Shown here in pieces: positions 34,138 through 41,945 of a stretch of DNA of 54,058 nt. This DNA comes from Acidobacteriaceae bacterium (lineage in GTDB: Bacteria; Acidobacteriota; Terriglobia; Terriglobales; Acidobacteriaceae): positions 1-54,058 of the forward strand of contig DAIDGW010000190.1 in the NCBI GenBank assembly GCA_027452245.1, in the 5' to 3' direction. Positions within the stretch are counted from its first letter, which is position 1; every line of letters begins with the position of its first letter. Position numbers and translations under genes: made by a program. The notes under the pieces were generated by a model that saw nothing but the letters and a program-made list of their open reading frames with translations, did not search any database and was not told the DNA's origin.

Positions 34138-34174
34138 GTAAAAACCAAGCGCCCAACTGTCATTGGGCGCTTGT
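34138..34174 (-). terminator. Intrinsic terminator of the mer-type operon
   Basis: An 11-bp perfect stem (CAAGCGCCCAA at 34147-34157, TTGGGCGCTTG at 34164-34174) with a 6-base loop. On the minus strand it is followed by GGTTTTT. It lies 13 bases beyond the stop of the thioredoxin-like gene. Confidence 0.85.
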
Positions 34175-34186
34175 CGATGCACACTG

Positions 34187-34450
34187 TTACAGAGGACTGC
34201 CTATCCCAGCACTGCGCAATGCTTGTTCATTGATTCTACCGACGCAGCATTCAGCGAGTGTCCCATCGATAACGACACTTGGGACCTGCTTAACGCCTAG
34301 TTCCTCCGCCCGCTTTGCAATGCTTTCTTGCTTCATGTCGTGCACTGTGATCTCGCATGACTGGCACGCGATGCTCTTCACGAGAGCGACTGCTTCATCG
34401 CAGCAGCCGCAACCCGCAGTAAAGATTTCAACTTTGCGCTTTTGATTCAT
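34187..34450 (-). CDS. Small thioredoxin/glutaredoxin-like protein of the mer-type operon
   Basis: An 87-residue thioredoxin-fold protein with CGCC (FTAGCGCCDEAVAL) as active or metal-binding site, a further CQSC, the cis-Pro region QVPSVVIDG and AECCVG. The many Cys pairs suit thiol-based Hg(II) handling, taking the place of MerP or acting as a metal shuttle. The start is the ATG with GGAGGA 5 bases upstream. It is the last gene of the MerR-MerC operon and is followed by a terminator. Confidence 0.8.
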   Translation of the reverse strand: MNQKRKVEIFTAGCGCCDEAVALVKSIACQSCEITVHDMKQESIAKRAEELGVKQVPSVVIDGTLAECCVGRINEQALRSAGIGSPL

Positions 34451-34474
34451 GGTTTCCTCCATCAACTTTTGTGT

Positions 34475-34855
34475 TCACCGTCCTTGCGGACAGCACGATC
34501 GGTTGCTCTGAGGCCATGCATTCCACACCGATGCGCCCATGAGCATCCCTACTCCGCAGTAGAGAGCCATGTGCGAATCGATTGCGAATTTGCCGACCAG
34601 GATGACGATAGAACTCGCTAAGCCGAGCAGCGCAGGCCAGTATCCGTGTCGTAGTCGCGCACGATACCTCAGGGCTGCAAGAGCGAGGAGAAGAAATGCT
34701 GCAGTGATCGCAAACAGGTACTGAGCGCGAATCAGAAACCCAAGTCCAAGCGTGCTCGCGATTGCGGCATAAGCAGGCCAACATAGTGGACAAACCAGCT
34801 TGGGGAGTAGAGCCACGCCAACGCCCGGAATTGTTGCCCAACGATCAGTTCTCAT
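34475..34855 (-). CDS. MerC-like mercury transport membrane protein
   Basis: A 126-residue membrane protein with about four hydrophobic segments. The first contains CPLCWPAYAA, which matches the C-x2-C metal site in the first helices of MerC/MerT transporters. The C-terminus adds SCCPQG. The start is taken at MRTDRW, whose ATG overlaps the merR stop; an ATG 12 bases further upstream is also possible. Its position between MerR and a thiol-rich protein supports Hg(II) uptake, but there is no MerA in the window. Confidence 0.72.
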   Translation of the reverse strand: MRTDRWATIPGVGVALLPKLVCPLCWPAYAAIASTLGLGFLIRAQYLFAITAAFLLLALAALRYRARLRHGYWPALLGLASSIVILVGKFAIDSHMALYCGVGMLMGASVWNAWPQSNRSCCPQGR

Positions 34856-35264
34856 GGCGCGCCTCATCGGAGCTAATACTCTCCAGAATTGAGCAGTTAA
34901 CGGCAGGACCAGTGCCGGGGCAGGTCTCCGCCAGTACGGTCAAAGCTCGCTTCATTGCTTCGAGCGTCTGTATCTTCTGGCTGATCTCCGCCACCTTCGC
35001 TTGAGCCAACTCGCGCACATCTGCACAATCGGTCGTTCGATCCTCGGCCAGCGAGAGCAGCTCTTTGATTTCCTTCAGGGAGAAGCCGAGTTCCTGCGCC
35101 CTCTTGATGAACCGGATGCGAAGCACTGCGCTCAGCGGATACATGCGATAGCCCGCTAGGGAGCGGGGCGGCTCTGGCACCAGGTTTTGTGCCTCATAAA
35201 ACCGTATGCTTTCGGGATTTATGCCCACTTCATGCGCCAGTTGGCCAATCGTCAAACTCTTCAT
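34845..35264 (-). CDS. merR: Mercury-responsive MerR regulator
   Basis: A 139-residue MerR-family activator. The N-terminal winged helix has TIGQLAHEVGINPESIRFYE, followed by GYRMYPLSAVLRIRFIKRAQELGFSLKEIKELL. The Hg(II)-binding Cys triad is present: DCADVREL, then CPGTGPAVNC with eight residues between the last two cysteines, as in MerR itself. The -35, operator and -10 sit immediately upstream, and the ATG is so close to the -10 that the mRNA may be leaderless. It autoregulates the merR-merC-thioredoxin operon. Confidence 0.9.
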   Translation of the reverse strand: MKSLTIGQLAHEVGINPESIRFYEAQNLVPEPPRSLAGYRMYPLSAVLRIRFIKRAQELGFSLKEIKELLSLAEDRTTDCADVRELAQAKVAEISQKIQTLEAMKRALTVLAETCPGTGPAVNCSILESISSDEARHEN

Positions 35265-35271
35265 ATTGAAA

Positions 35272-35302
35272 CTCTAAACCCCGTAGTTATCTACAGGGTC
35301 AA
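35272..35302 (-). promoter_or_regulatory. MerR-type promoter and operator
   Basis: On the minus strand TTGACC (35302-35297) is the -35 and TTAGAG (35277-35272) a -10, with a 19-base spacer, the long spacing typical of MerR-activated promoters. The spacer holds a near-perfect dyad, CCCCGTAG at 35279-35286 and CTACAGGG at 35291-35298 on the + strand (7 of 8 paired). The merR ATG is 7 bases beyond the -10. Confidence 0.8.
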
Positions 35303-35410
35303 GCAGATTCTTCGGAATTATCTATTTGCGCTCTAACAAGAATTGTTTAGGGCTCGTCTTCGGTCTTGACCTGAACTAGCGGCTTGCTTCGGGTGAGAAC
35401 CAAACACGTA

Positions 35411-36076
35411 TCAGATTCTCCAAAGCAGGTAAAACCCAAGCAGTATGAGCGAACCGCCGACGATGGGATCGATCCAGTTCCCGAACCTACTGCAATCCAG
35501 CCGTTTCAGAAGCCCTCCGGCGGTTGTTCCCACCAAAACGAGCGGGAGACCATTACCGATACCATACAGAAACAGCAGTAGCCCTCCATACAGAAAGCTC
35601 TGTTTGTAAGCTGCAAATGAGAGAACGGAAGCGAGGACGGGCGTACCGCACGGGCCGATGATGAGCGAGAGCAGTAAGCCGGTTCCAAATGCTCCGCTTA
35701 AGCCTGGCCGGAAGGCTTTGGGCGTCATCTTCGGCAGCCGAATCCAGCCCAGGCGATAGACTCCCATAAAAACCGGCAGCAGGGCGATGGCATAGCGGAA
35801 CGGCGTGGCCGCCACTGCCATCCGGCCAATATAGGCGGCGAGCGAGCCGAGCAGTGCGACGGAAACAGCGATTCCAAGCACGAAAGCGACGGCATTTCCC
35901 AGCGGACGCTTTAGAGTCTGTTCCTGCGAGGTACAGCAGCAGGCGCCTGCGGCCGCCGGGTAAAGCGCAAGACAGCAAGGATTCACCCCCGCGATCACGC
36001 CACCCATGAGCGCAAGCGGCAGCGCCGCGACGTTTCCGCCAGAGAGTGCCTGACTCAGTGTTTCAGAAATACCCAT
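35411..36076 (-). CDS. CcdA/DsbD-like thiol-redox membrane protein
   Basis: A 221-residue membrane protein of the CcdA/DsbD-beta family with six hydrophobic segments. The two internally related Cys-Pro sites are GVNPCCLALYPAA and IGPCGTPVLASVL. These proteins carry electrons from cytoplasmic thioredoxin across the membrane. An extra CCC cluster (AGACCCTS) lies after the first site. It starts 6 bases after the thioredoxin-like gene and ends the metal-efflux operon, where it could keep thiols of the exported thioredoxin-like protein or of metal-binding proteins reduced. Confidence 0.85.
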   Translation of the reverse strand: MGISETLSQALSGGNVAALPLALMGGVIAGVNPCCLALYPAAAGACCCTSQEQTLKRPLGNAVAFVLGIAVSVALLGSLAAYIGRMAVAATPFRYAIALLPVFMGVYRLGWIRLPKMTPKAFRPGLSGAFGTGLLLSLIIGPCGTPVLASVLSFAAYKQSFLYGGLLLFLYGIGNGLPLVLVGTTAGGLLKRLDCSRFGNWIDPIVGGSLILLGFYLLWRI

Positions 36077-36082
36077 GCTGAC

Positions 36083-36463
36083 CTACTTCAACTTCTGCAT
36101 CTGGTTACGGACATCCGCCACAGTCTCCGGGCTTTCACCTTCAAAGCGCGAAACAACTTGTCCATCCCGGTTTAGGATCAGCACAGTAGGGATGGTCAGG
36201 ACGTGATAGCGCGTGAGCAAACCCGATTTACTGTCCGGGCTGAGTTCCTGCACCGGAATCCCCCTGGCTTGCGCCGCGCGAACAGCTTGAATGATTTCGG
36301 CGCACGCGTCGCCGTCTGCATCAGCTTCGTGAAAATCGGCAACAAGCGACACTTGGGGATGAGCGGTTGCGCTCTGCGTTTGCCGGGTTCGGTTTGTCTT
36401 GTATGCAACGATGCCTACCGCAATCAACACGACGGCGATTAGACCGTATACCTTGGTCTTCAT
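36083..36463 (-). CDS. Membrane-anchored thioredoxin-like protein with an altered active site
   Basis: A 126-residue protein with an N-terminal anchor (residues 5-21, GLIAVVLIAVGIVAY) and a thioredoxin fold. The cis-Pro strand TIPTVLILNRDGQVV is clear. The site where C-x2-C is expected reads GDACAEII, with only the first Cys, so ordinary disulfide exchange is unlikely; a one-Cys reductase or chaperone role is possible. The start overlaps the stop of the MtrA-like gene (ATGA). The CcdA-like gene follows, its usual partner. Confidence 0.75.
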   Translation of the reverse strand: MKTKVYGLIAVVLIAVGIVAYKTNRTRQTQSATAHPQVSLVADFHEADADGDACAEIIQAVRAAQARGIPVQELSPDSKSGLLTRYHVLTIPTVLILNRDGQVVSRFEGESPETVADVRNQMQKLK

Positions 36464-37683
36464 TGGCAGACCGCTTTCTCCGCATCGGGTAAAGAGCAGG
36501 AACTCGAATCGGCTTTCGGTGTGGAGAAACAGCCGCACGAACTCCCAGAGACGCAGGAAGCCGTGGACGCAGGAAGAAGTTCTCCCGGAGCGGCATCCTG
36601 CACGAAATGCGCACCGGTCAGGATGGCTTGTTCAGCGCGGGCCAACTCTCGCCCTAAATACGCTGCATGGTCGAGCCGCGTAACCAGTTGGCGCTCGATC
36701 GCGTCGCTGTAAAGCGCCCCGGTCGAAGTCCCTTCGAGCACACAGTTGAGCACGCCTTGGTTTGTGTAGTGTTCCACCACAAGCCGCTTGCTCCGCATTT
36801 CGGGATAGACCACAAAATACCCAGCTTTGTCGAGGGTCAGACGCTTGGGTTCGGGTGCCTGTATGCGCTCAATTTGGAACTCCTTAAAGGGGTACGGATA
36901 CACGTCGGGGTTGCGGTCGGCACAAGATTGAATCTGCCCGGTGATGATGTCTGCATCTTCCTCGCCCACCATCGAGATGAGTTCCACCTGCTCGAGGAAG
37001 GCATCCACCTCTTCCCGTCTGACATTCTTGAGCACCGGGCGACGACCGCGTGCCCCGATGATTCTGCTCCGTTCGTCCAGTCCGTTGTGGAACAGGCTTT
37101 CAAAGCACTGTCCGGGCAGATGACCTACAGCCTGCTGCGTATCCTCACCACAGAGCAGTAAACAGCGAATATGCGGGTTTGCGAGTGTGTTTTTAATCAC
37201 ACGCTCGATACCGAGATTTTCCGTATGCATGGTCCCGACAACAGCCAGACCTTCGGGCTTGCGATCGGCAAGAGTTTTTACCAGCAGTTCGCTATTGAGC
37301 GCGCAGACAGCAACCGGAGCCCCATAGCGGACCACGGAATAATCCCCAGGCAACGGCGGCCAGCCCTGCCGCTCTTCCGGTTCCTCTGTCGGGCAAAGAT
37401 CGAGACCCGCGCCCGCTTCGGGAAATGCCTCGACAAAAGCATTGGCAGCAAGGGCCGGATAACAGACGGGGCAGCCTAAACAGTCGTACTTCTTCGGCTC
37501 GAAGATGGTTTTCGCTTTCGCAAGAACCGAAGCCAACTCCCCTTTGCCCGCCTCTGTGCCGGCCAGCGCTTCCACCGTCTGTTGCAGGCATCCGCACTTG
37601 TGGCACTTGGCCGCGGCGATGGCCTCATCAATTTGGGTAGTGATGATGTGAAAGGCAGATGTGACTTGTTCAGCAGTTGCCAT
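36460..37683 (-). CDS. MtrA-like / DUF4346 Cys-rich protein in a metal-efflux operon
   Basis: A 407-residue soluble protein, started at the ATG with AAGGAG 6 bases upstream rather than the ATG at 37707. Residues 27-32 (CHKCGC) and 68-74 (CLGCPVC) form an N-terminal Cys module. About 105-265 resembles subunit A of tetrahydromethanopterin S-methyltransferase (VRYGAPVAVCALNSELL, LAVVGTMHTENLGIERVI, LLCGEDTQQAVGHLPGQ), a corrinoid-binding methyl carrier in methanogens. About 285-370 resembles DUF4346 (KAGYFVVYPE, then RLDHAAYLGRELARAEQAI). The tail has several more Cys. No methanopterin or other Mtr genes are present. It lies between the RND pump and the thioredoxin-like gene; the function is unknown. 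Confidence 0.75.
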   Translation of the reverse strand: MATAEQVTSAFHIITTQIDEAIAAAKCHKCGCLQQTVEALAGTEAGKGELASVLAKAKTIFEPKKYDCLGCPVCYPALAANAFVEAFPEAGAGLDLCPTEEPEERQGWPPLPGDYSVVRYGAPVAVCALNSELLVKTLADRKPEGLAVVGTMHTENLGIERVIKNTLANPHIRCLLLCGEDTQQAVGHLPGQCFESLFHNGLDERSRIIGARGRRPVLKNVRREEVDAFLEQVELISMVGEEDADIITGQIQSCADRNPDVYPYPFKEFQIERIQAPEPKRLTLDKAGYFVVYPEMRSKRLVVEHYTNQGVLNCVLEGTSTGALYSDAIERQLVTRLDHAAYLGRELARAEQAILTGAHFVQDAAPGELLPASTASCVSGSSCGCFSTPKADSSSCSLPDAEKAVCQ

Positions 37684-37755
37684 CTCAGACTCCTTCTCGC
37701 TCACCATTTATGGCCCGTGCCGGATGAAGTGTGATCTTTGAGGTCTCTCTATGCA

Positions 37756-40700
37756 TCAGACTCCTTCTTCCGAGGGTTTTTCGAATCGCCCGAAGCGCAA
37801 GGCCAGCGTGGGCAGCACGAGCAGGTTGAGCGCGGTCGAAGTGATCAGCCCTCCGAGAATGACGATGGCCAGCGGTCCTTCGATCTCCTGCCCCGGCGCA
37901 TTGCTTCGAATAGCCAGAGGCAAAAGGCCCAGGGCTGTCACCAACGCCGTCATGAGGATCGGCGCGAGGCGTTCAGACGCGCCACGAACCGCAGTTGCTA
38001 AGTCCCAGCGGAGGCCCTCCGCCGAGACCAGATGTTCGTAATGCGAGATCAGCATGATCGAATTGCGAATCGTGATTCCAAATAGAGTTACAAAGCCCAC
38101 CATGGCTCCCAGGGAGAGCGTCCCTCCGGTGGCAAATACTGCGAGCACACCGCCGACCAGAGCAAAGGGAAGATTGACGAGGACAAGGGCCAAATTGCGC
38201 CAGTTCATCAGAACCACGGACAACAGCAGCACAATGCCCAGAGCGGCAAGGATGGAATGTACAAGGAGATCACGGCGGGACTGAGCCTGCGCCTCGGCTG
38301 TACCGCTGAACTCGACATAATTGCCCGGAGCAAACTTGACTTTCGCCGCAATTTGTTTCTGAGCGTTGCTCACGAATGTACTGACATTGCCGCCGGCGAC
38401 ATTCAGCGTGATGGTCTGAACGCGGCGCGCACCGTCGTGCAGGATGACGTATCGCCCGGAGGTCTCATAGATATTCGCGAGCTGCCCGAGAGTGACGTAG
38501 ATGCCCTCCGGATTTCTGACGGGCAAAGCAGACACCGAATCGATGCGGGTCCGCTCATCTGGCGGCAGAATCACTGTGACAGGGAAAACGCGGTTCCCTT
38601 CGTAAATGTCCCCGACCTGTTGGCCCTGATAGGTCGTGTGAATATAGTTGAGCACGCTGACCGGGTCGAAGCCCCAGTGCAGGATCTCCGGCCGGAGCAG
38701 AGCGACGGCGATCTCCGGCGTTCCGGGGGGAGACTGTAATTGCACTTCCTCCGCACCCGGAACAGCGCCGAGCACATGCGCTACCTGCTGGGCCTCGCGA
38801 TCAAGCTGATCGAGATCGGAACCATAGATGTTGACCACGACCGCAGCCGTGTAGCCGGAGAGCGTTTCCTCCATCCGCTCGCTCAGAAACGTCATCAGAG
38901 ACGATGAAATTCCTGGAAACTGCGAAAGAACGCCGCGAATTTCTCTCTCCGCCGCCTCTTGCCCTTCGCCGCTCATCGGCTGGAGGTCGATGTCAAGCTC
39001 GCTGTAGTAAGGACCCCAGGTATCTTCGGACAATTCCGCCCTTCCCACCCGCTGCGAAACCGAGCGCACAAAGGGCAACTTCAGCAGCGCCGCCGCCACT
39101 CCACGGCCTGCGCGCAGGGATTCGTCAAGAGAGGTACCCGGCGCCAACTGCATATGCAGGATGTAGTGACCCTCGCGCAGTTCGGGAAGGAAACTGCTGC
39201 TGAAGAAGGGCAAGGCTGCGATGCCACCAAGCGTGATGACAAGTACCGATCCCATAACCAGGCCGGGGACTCGTTCGATGTGTTCGAGAAGGGAGACATA
39301 ATACCGCTTGATCCAATGGATAACCGGCGGTTCCTCGCGGCGGGGCGGACGGTTTCCCAGGATCAGCATCGAAAGTGCGGGTGTCACCGTAAGCGCGACC
39401 ACCAGTGACGCCAGGATGGAGAAGATGTAGGCGATTCCCAGAGGTGCGAAGATCCTTCCTGCCACGCCGGAGAGCGTGAGCACCGGGATGAAGATCAGCG
39501 CTACCGCGAACGTGGCATAGACCACAGCACTGCGGACTTCGACAGAGGCATCGAGTACGACGCGAAACACAGGCCTGGGATTTTCACTGGCAGCGTTCTC
39601 GCGCAAGCGCCGAAGAATGTTTTCGACGTCAATCACGGCATCATCGACCACTTCGCCGATGGCGATGGCAAGGCCGCCTAAGGTCATGATGTTGATCGAG
39701 GCTCCCATCTTGTCCATCACGACGACGGCGGCAAGAAGGGAAAGAGGAATGGCGGTGCAGGAGATGGCCGCGGTACGTATATCAAAGAGAAACAGGAAGA
39801 GAACGGCAATGACAAGCGCGGCACCGAGGAGAAGAGATATCCGGATGTTATGAAGAGAGGTGTTGACGAAGTTCGCAGGCCGGAAGAGGTCGGGGTGGAG
39901 ATCGATCCCCTGCTGCCGGAGGGTAGGCGACATGTCGTCGAGCGCCTCCTCCACGCGGCCGGTAACATCCAGGAGGTTTGCGCCATACTGCGCGGAGACA
40001 ACAAGAATCACGCCAGTCTCGCCTTCAATCGAAGCCGCTCCGAAGGGCGGCGCGGCGCCCTCGCGTACATCGGCAACCTGCCCCAGAGTAACGTTGGTTC
40101 CGTTTTGCCGCACGAGGACAGTGGAAGCGATTTGTTCCGGAGTAACGGACTGCCCCTCGCTTTCGAGAATGAGCCGCTGATTGTTGTTCTCAACGAACCC
40201 GGCGCCCTGGATGCCCGTAGCCTTTTGCGCCGCGGCTACGACGTCGTTCAACGACAGATTGAACTGGACGAGCTTTTCCTGATGGAACTGCACCTGGATT
40301 TGCCGCACGTCGCCGCCGAAGACGGTGACGCTGGCCACGCCCGGCACGGCTAGCAGGCGGGGCCTAAGGGTCCAGTCCGCAACCGTGCGCAGTCGCATCA
40401 ACGATTGTCTGCCGGAGGTCAGTCCCAGCACGAGGACATCGCCGGTGGATGACTGAAGCGGCGTCATAACGGGTGTGCCAACATTCGAAGGCAACTGCCC
40501 GGAAAGAGTGGCGAGCCGTTCTGCGACAAGCTGGCGTTCGAGATACACGTTGTTGCCGGTCCGGAAGACCACCGTAATGACCGACAATCCCTGGATGGAA
40601 CGGGAACGCATCGACTCGATGCCGGTGACCCCATTGACGGCATTTTCAATCGGCTGCGTAACCAGCAACTCCACCTCTTCGGGAGACAGCCCTGGAGCTT

Positions 40701-40854
40701 CAGTCTGAATCGAAACCATGGGAGGCGCGAACTCAGGAAAGACGGCGAATTTTGCCTGAGTGAGCGTATACAGCCCGTATCCCAGCAAAGCCAGAGCGAG
40801 AGCGAGGACGATCCCTCGAAACCGCAGCGCGAAACGAACGATGGCAGTCAGCAT
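37756..40854 (-). CDS. RND-family heavy-metal efflux pump (CzcA/CusA type)
   Basis: A 1032-residue inner-membrane proton/cation antiporter with 12 membrane segments in two halves. It begins MLTAIVRFALRFRGIVL, and FAVFPEFAPPMVSIQTEAPGLSPEEVE follows as in the heavy-metal efflux branch. In the fourth membrane segment IGEVVDDAVIDVEN supplies the proton-relay acids. The start is set 4 bases after the membrane-fusion gene stop; an upstream in-frame reading overlaps that gene. The exact metal cannot be assigned. It works with the membrane-fusion and TolC-like proteins upstream. Confidence 0.93.
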   Translation of the reverse strand: MLTAIVRFALRFRGIVLALALALLGYGLYTLTQAKFAVFPEFAPPMVSIQTEAPGLSPEEVELLVTQPIENAVNGVTGIESMRSRSIQGLSVITVVFRTGNNVYLERQLVAERLATLSGQLPSNVGTPVMTPLQSSTGDVLVLGLTSGRQSLMRLRTVADWTLRPRLLAVPGVASVTVFGGDVRQIQVQFHQEKLVQFNLSLNDVVAAAQKATGIQGAGFVENNNQRLILESEGQSVTPEQIASTVLVRQNGTNVTLGQVADVREGAAPPFGAASIEGETGVILVVSAQYGANLLDVTGRVEEALDDMSPTLRQQGIDLHPDLFRPANFVNTSLHNIRISLLLGAALVIAVLFLFLFDIRTAAISCTAIPLSLLAAVVVMDKMGASINIMTLGGLAIAIGEVVDDAVIDVENILRRLRENAASENPRPVFRVVLDASVEVRSAVVYATFAVALIFIPVLTLSGVAGRIFAPLGIAYIFSILASLVVALTVTPALSMLILGNRPPRREEPPVIHWIKRYYVSLLEHIERVPGLVMGSVLVITLGGIAALPFFSSSFLPELREGHYILHMQLAPGTSLDESLRAGRGVAAALLKLPFVRSVSQRVGRAELSEDTWGPYYSELDIDLQPMSGEGQEAAEREIRGVLSQFPGISSSLMTFLSERMEETLSGYTAAVVVNIYGSDLDQLDREAQQVAHVLGAVPGAEEVQLQSPPGTPEIAVALLRPEILHWGFDPVSVLNYIHTTYQGQQVGDIYEGNRVFPVTVILPPDERTRIDSVSALPVRNPEGIYVTLGQLANIYETSGRYVILHDGARRVQTITLNVAGGNVSTFVSNAQKQIAAKVKFAPGNYVEFSGTAEAQAQSRRDLLVHSILAALGIVLLLSVVLMNWRNLALVLVNLPFALVGGVLAVFATGGTLSLGAMVGFVTLFGITIRNSIMLISHYEHLVSAEGLRWDLATAVRGASERLAPILMTALVTALGLLPLAIRSNAPGQEIEGPLAIVILGGLITSTALNLLVLPTLALRFGRFEKPSEEGV

Positions 40855-40858
40855 GGAA

Positions 40859-41932
40859 TCAGTCCTCATCCGTATCCGTTTCGCCTTGAGAGCGGAACTC
40901 TTCAGAGAGCAGCGCCTGCGCGCCCTGAGTGACGACCCGAGTCTTGGAGTCAAGCCCTTCGGTCTTGGAGTCAAGGTTTTCGCTTACGAACCATCCGTTA
41001 GCGACGGGGCTCGAGGTCGGGACTGCCCTGCGCTCAAACTTGCCAGGGGATTCCTCGACGTAACACCACGCCTGGCCTTGCCACCAAACCACCGCGTCGT
41101 TCGGAACGACGACGCCATTCCGCGCAGGTCCGGAGGGAAGAGAGGCCAGAAGGTTGATGCCCGGAACAATGCCCGCATGCGCGGAGATGAGGTAGAGAAA
41201 GCTTGGCGCCTGTAGGCGCGGGTCAAGCTGAGGCAACATCGAGATCAGATGCGCCGTGCCGAATGTGCTGTCCGAATATTGCACCAGCGACTGTTGCGGC
41301 GCTGCGGCGCTGGTCATGCTTGGGCTGGTCACTTGCAACAGAAATTCGTGCTGGGCCAGCAGCGCATCGAGCTGAGGCGAGCCTTGCTCCAGCCAGCCGG
41401 AGACAACCGTCCCCCAATGTAGCTTGGCGGAGTCTCGAAGAATGGCTAAGGTCTGCTCCGCGCTGCGCGTTGCCGCGGCATCGCTTTCGGCGGTTGCGTG
41501 CGCGGCTTCGACCGCCTTATCCGAAGCGTTCTTGCCGTTCTGGTTCAGCTTCCGTAGACGCTCGTATTCGGCCCGCGACGCCTGCGCCGTAGCGTGCGTT
41601 TTGGCAATGTCCGTCTGTGCAGAGTTGAAGCTCGTCTTCAGATCGAGGAGCGGTTGAAGCTGCAAGACAACCGCATTGGCTTGTGCCATAATGCGCTGAC
41701 GGCTCTGTACGAGCACCGCCGTAACGATGCCGTTAGTCTTTTGCGCTCTGGCATCGAGGGCGATCTGTGTCTCGCCGTTTTCGGTCGTTACGCGCGGCGG
41801 GCCCTGTACTGGTGCTTCGTGTTCGGTTTCGGCCGCTTGTTCTTTGCGTCCGACGTGGAATCCCCAGACCAGGCCCCCGGCGAAGCCGACAATAATCATA
41901 GAGGCAATAAGCATGCGCAGAAATGGTTTCAT
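40859..41932 (-). CDS. RND efflux membrane-fusion (periplasmic adaptor) protein
   Basis: A 357-residue adaptor with an N-terminal anchor (MLIASMIIVGFAGGLVWGF), a long coiled-coil hairpin (about 95-165, rich in Ala/Glu/Arg) and a beta domain. AGGAGG 10 bases upstream sets the ATG at 41932; a longer reading overlaps the tolC-like gene. Near the C-terminus LDSKTEGLDSKT comes from a short tandem duplication (14 bases repeated with a 21-base period at 40941-40975). It is 4 bases from the RND gene, and the two are partners in the pump. Confidence 0.88.
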   Translation of the reverse strand: MKPFLRMLIASMIIVGFAGGLVWGFHVGRKEQAAETEHEAPVQGPPRVTTENGETQIALDARAQKTNGIVTAVLVQSRQRIMAQANAVVLQLQPLLDLKTSFNSAQTDIAKTHATAQASRAEYERLRKLNQNGKNASDKAVEAAHATAESDAAATRSAEQTLAILRDSAKLHWGTVVSGWLEQGSPQLDALLAQHEFLLQVTSPSMTSAAAPQQSLVQYSDSTFGTAHLISMLPQLDPRLQAPSFLYLISAHAGIVPGINLLASLPSGPARNGVVVPNDAVVWWQGQAWCYVEESPGKFERRAVPTSSPVANGWFVSENLDSKTEGLDSKTRVVTQGAQALLSEEFRSQGETDTDED

Positions 41933-41945
41933 CGAAGGATTCCTC

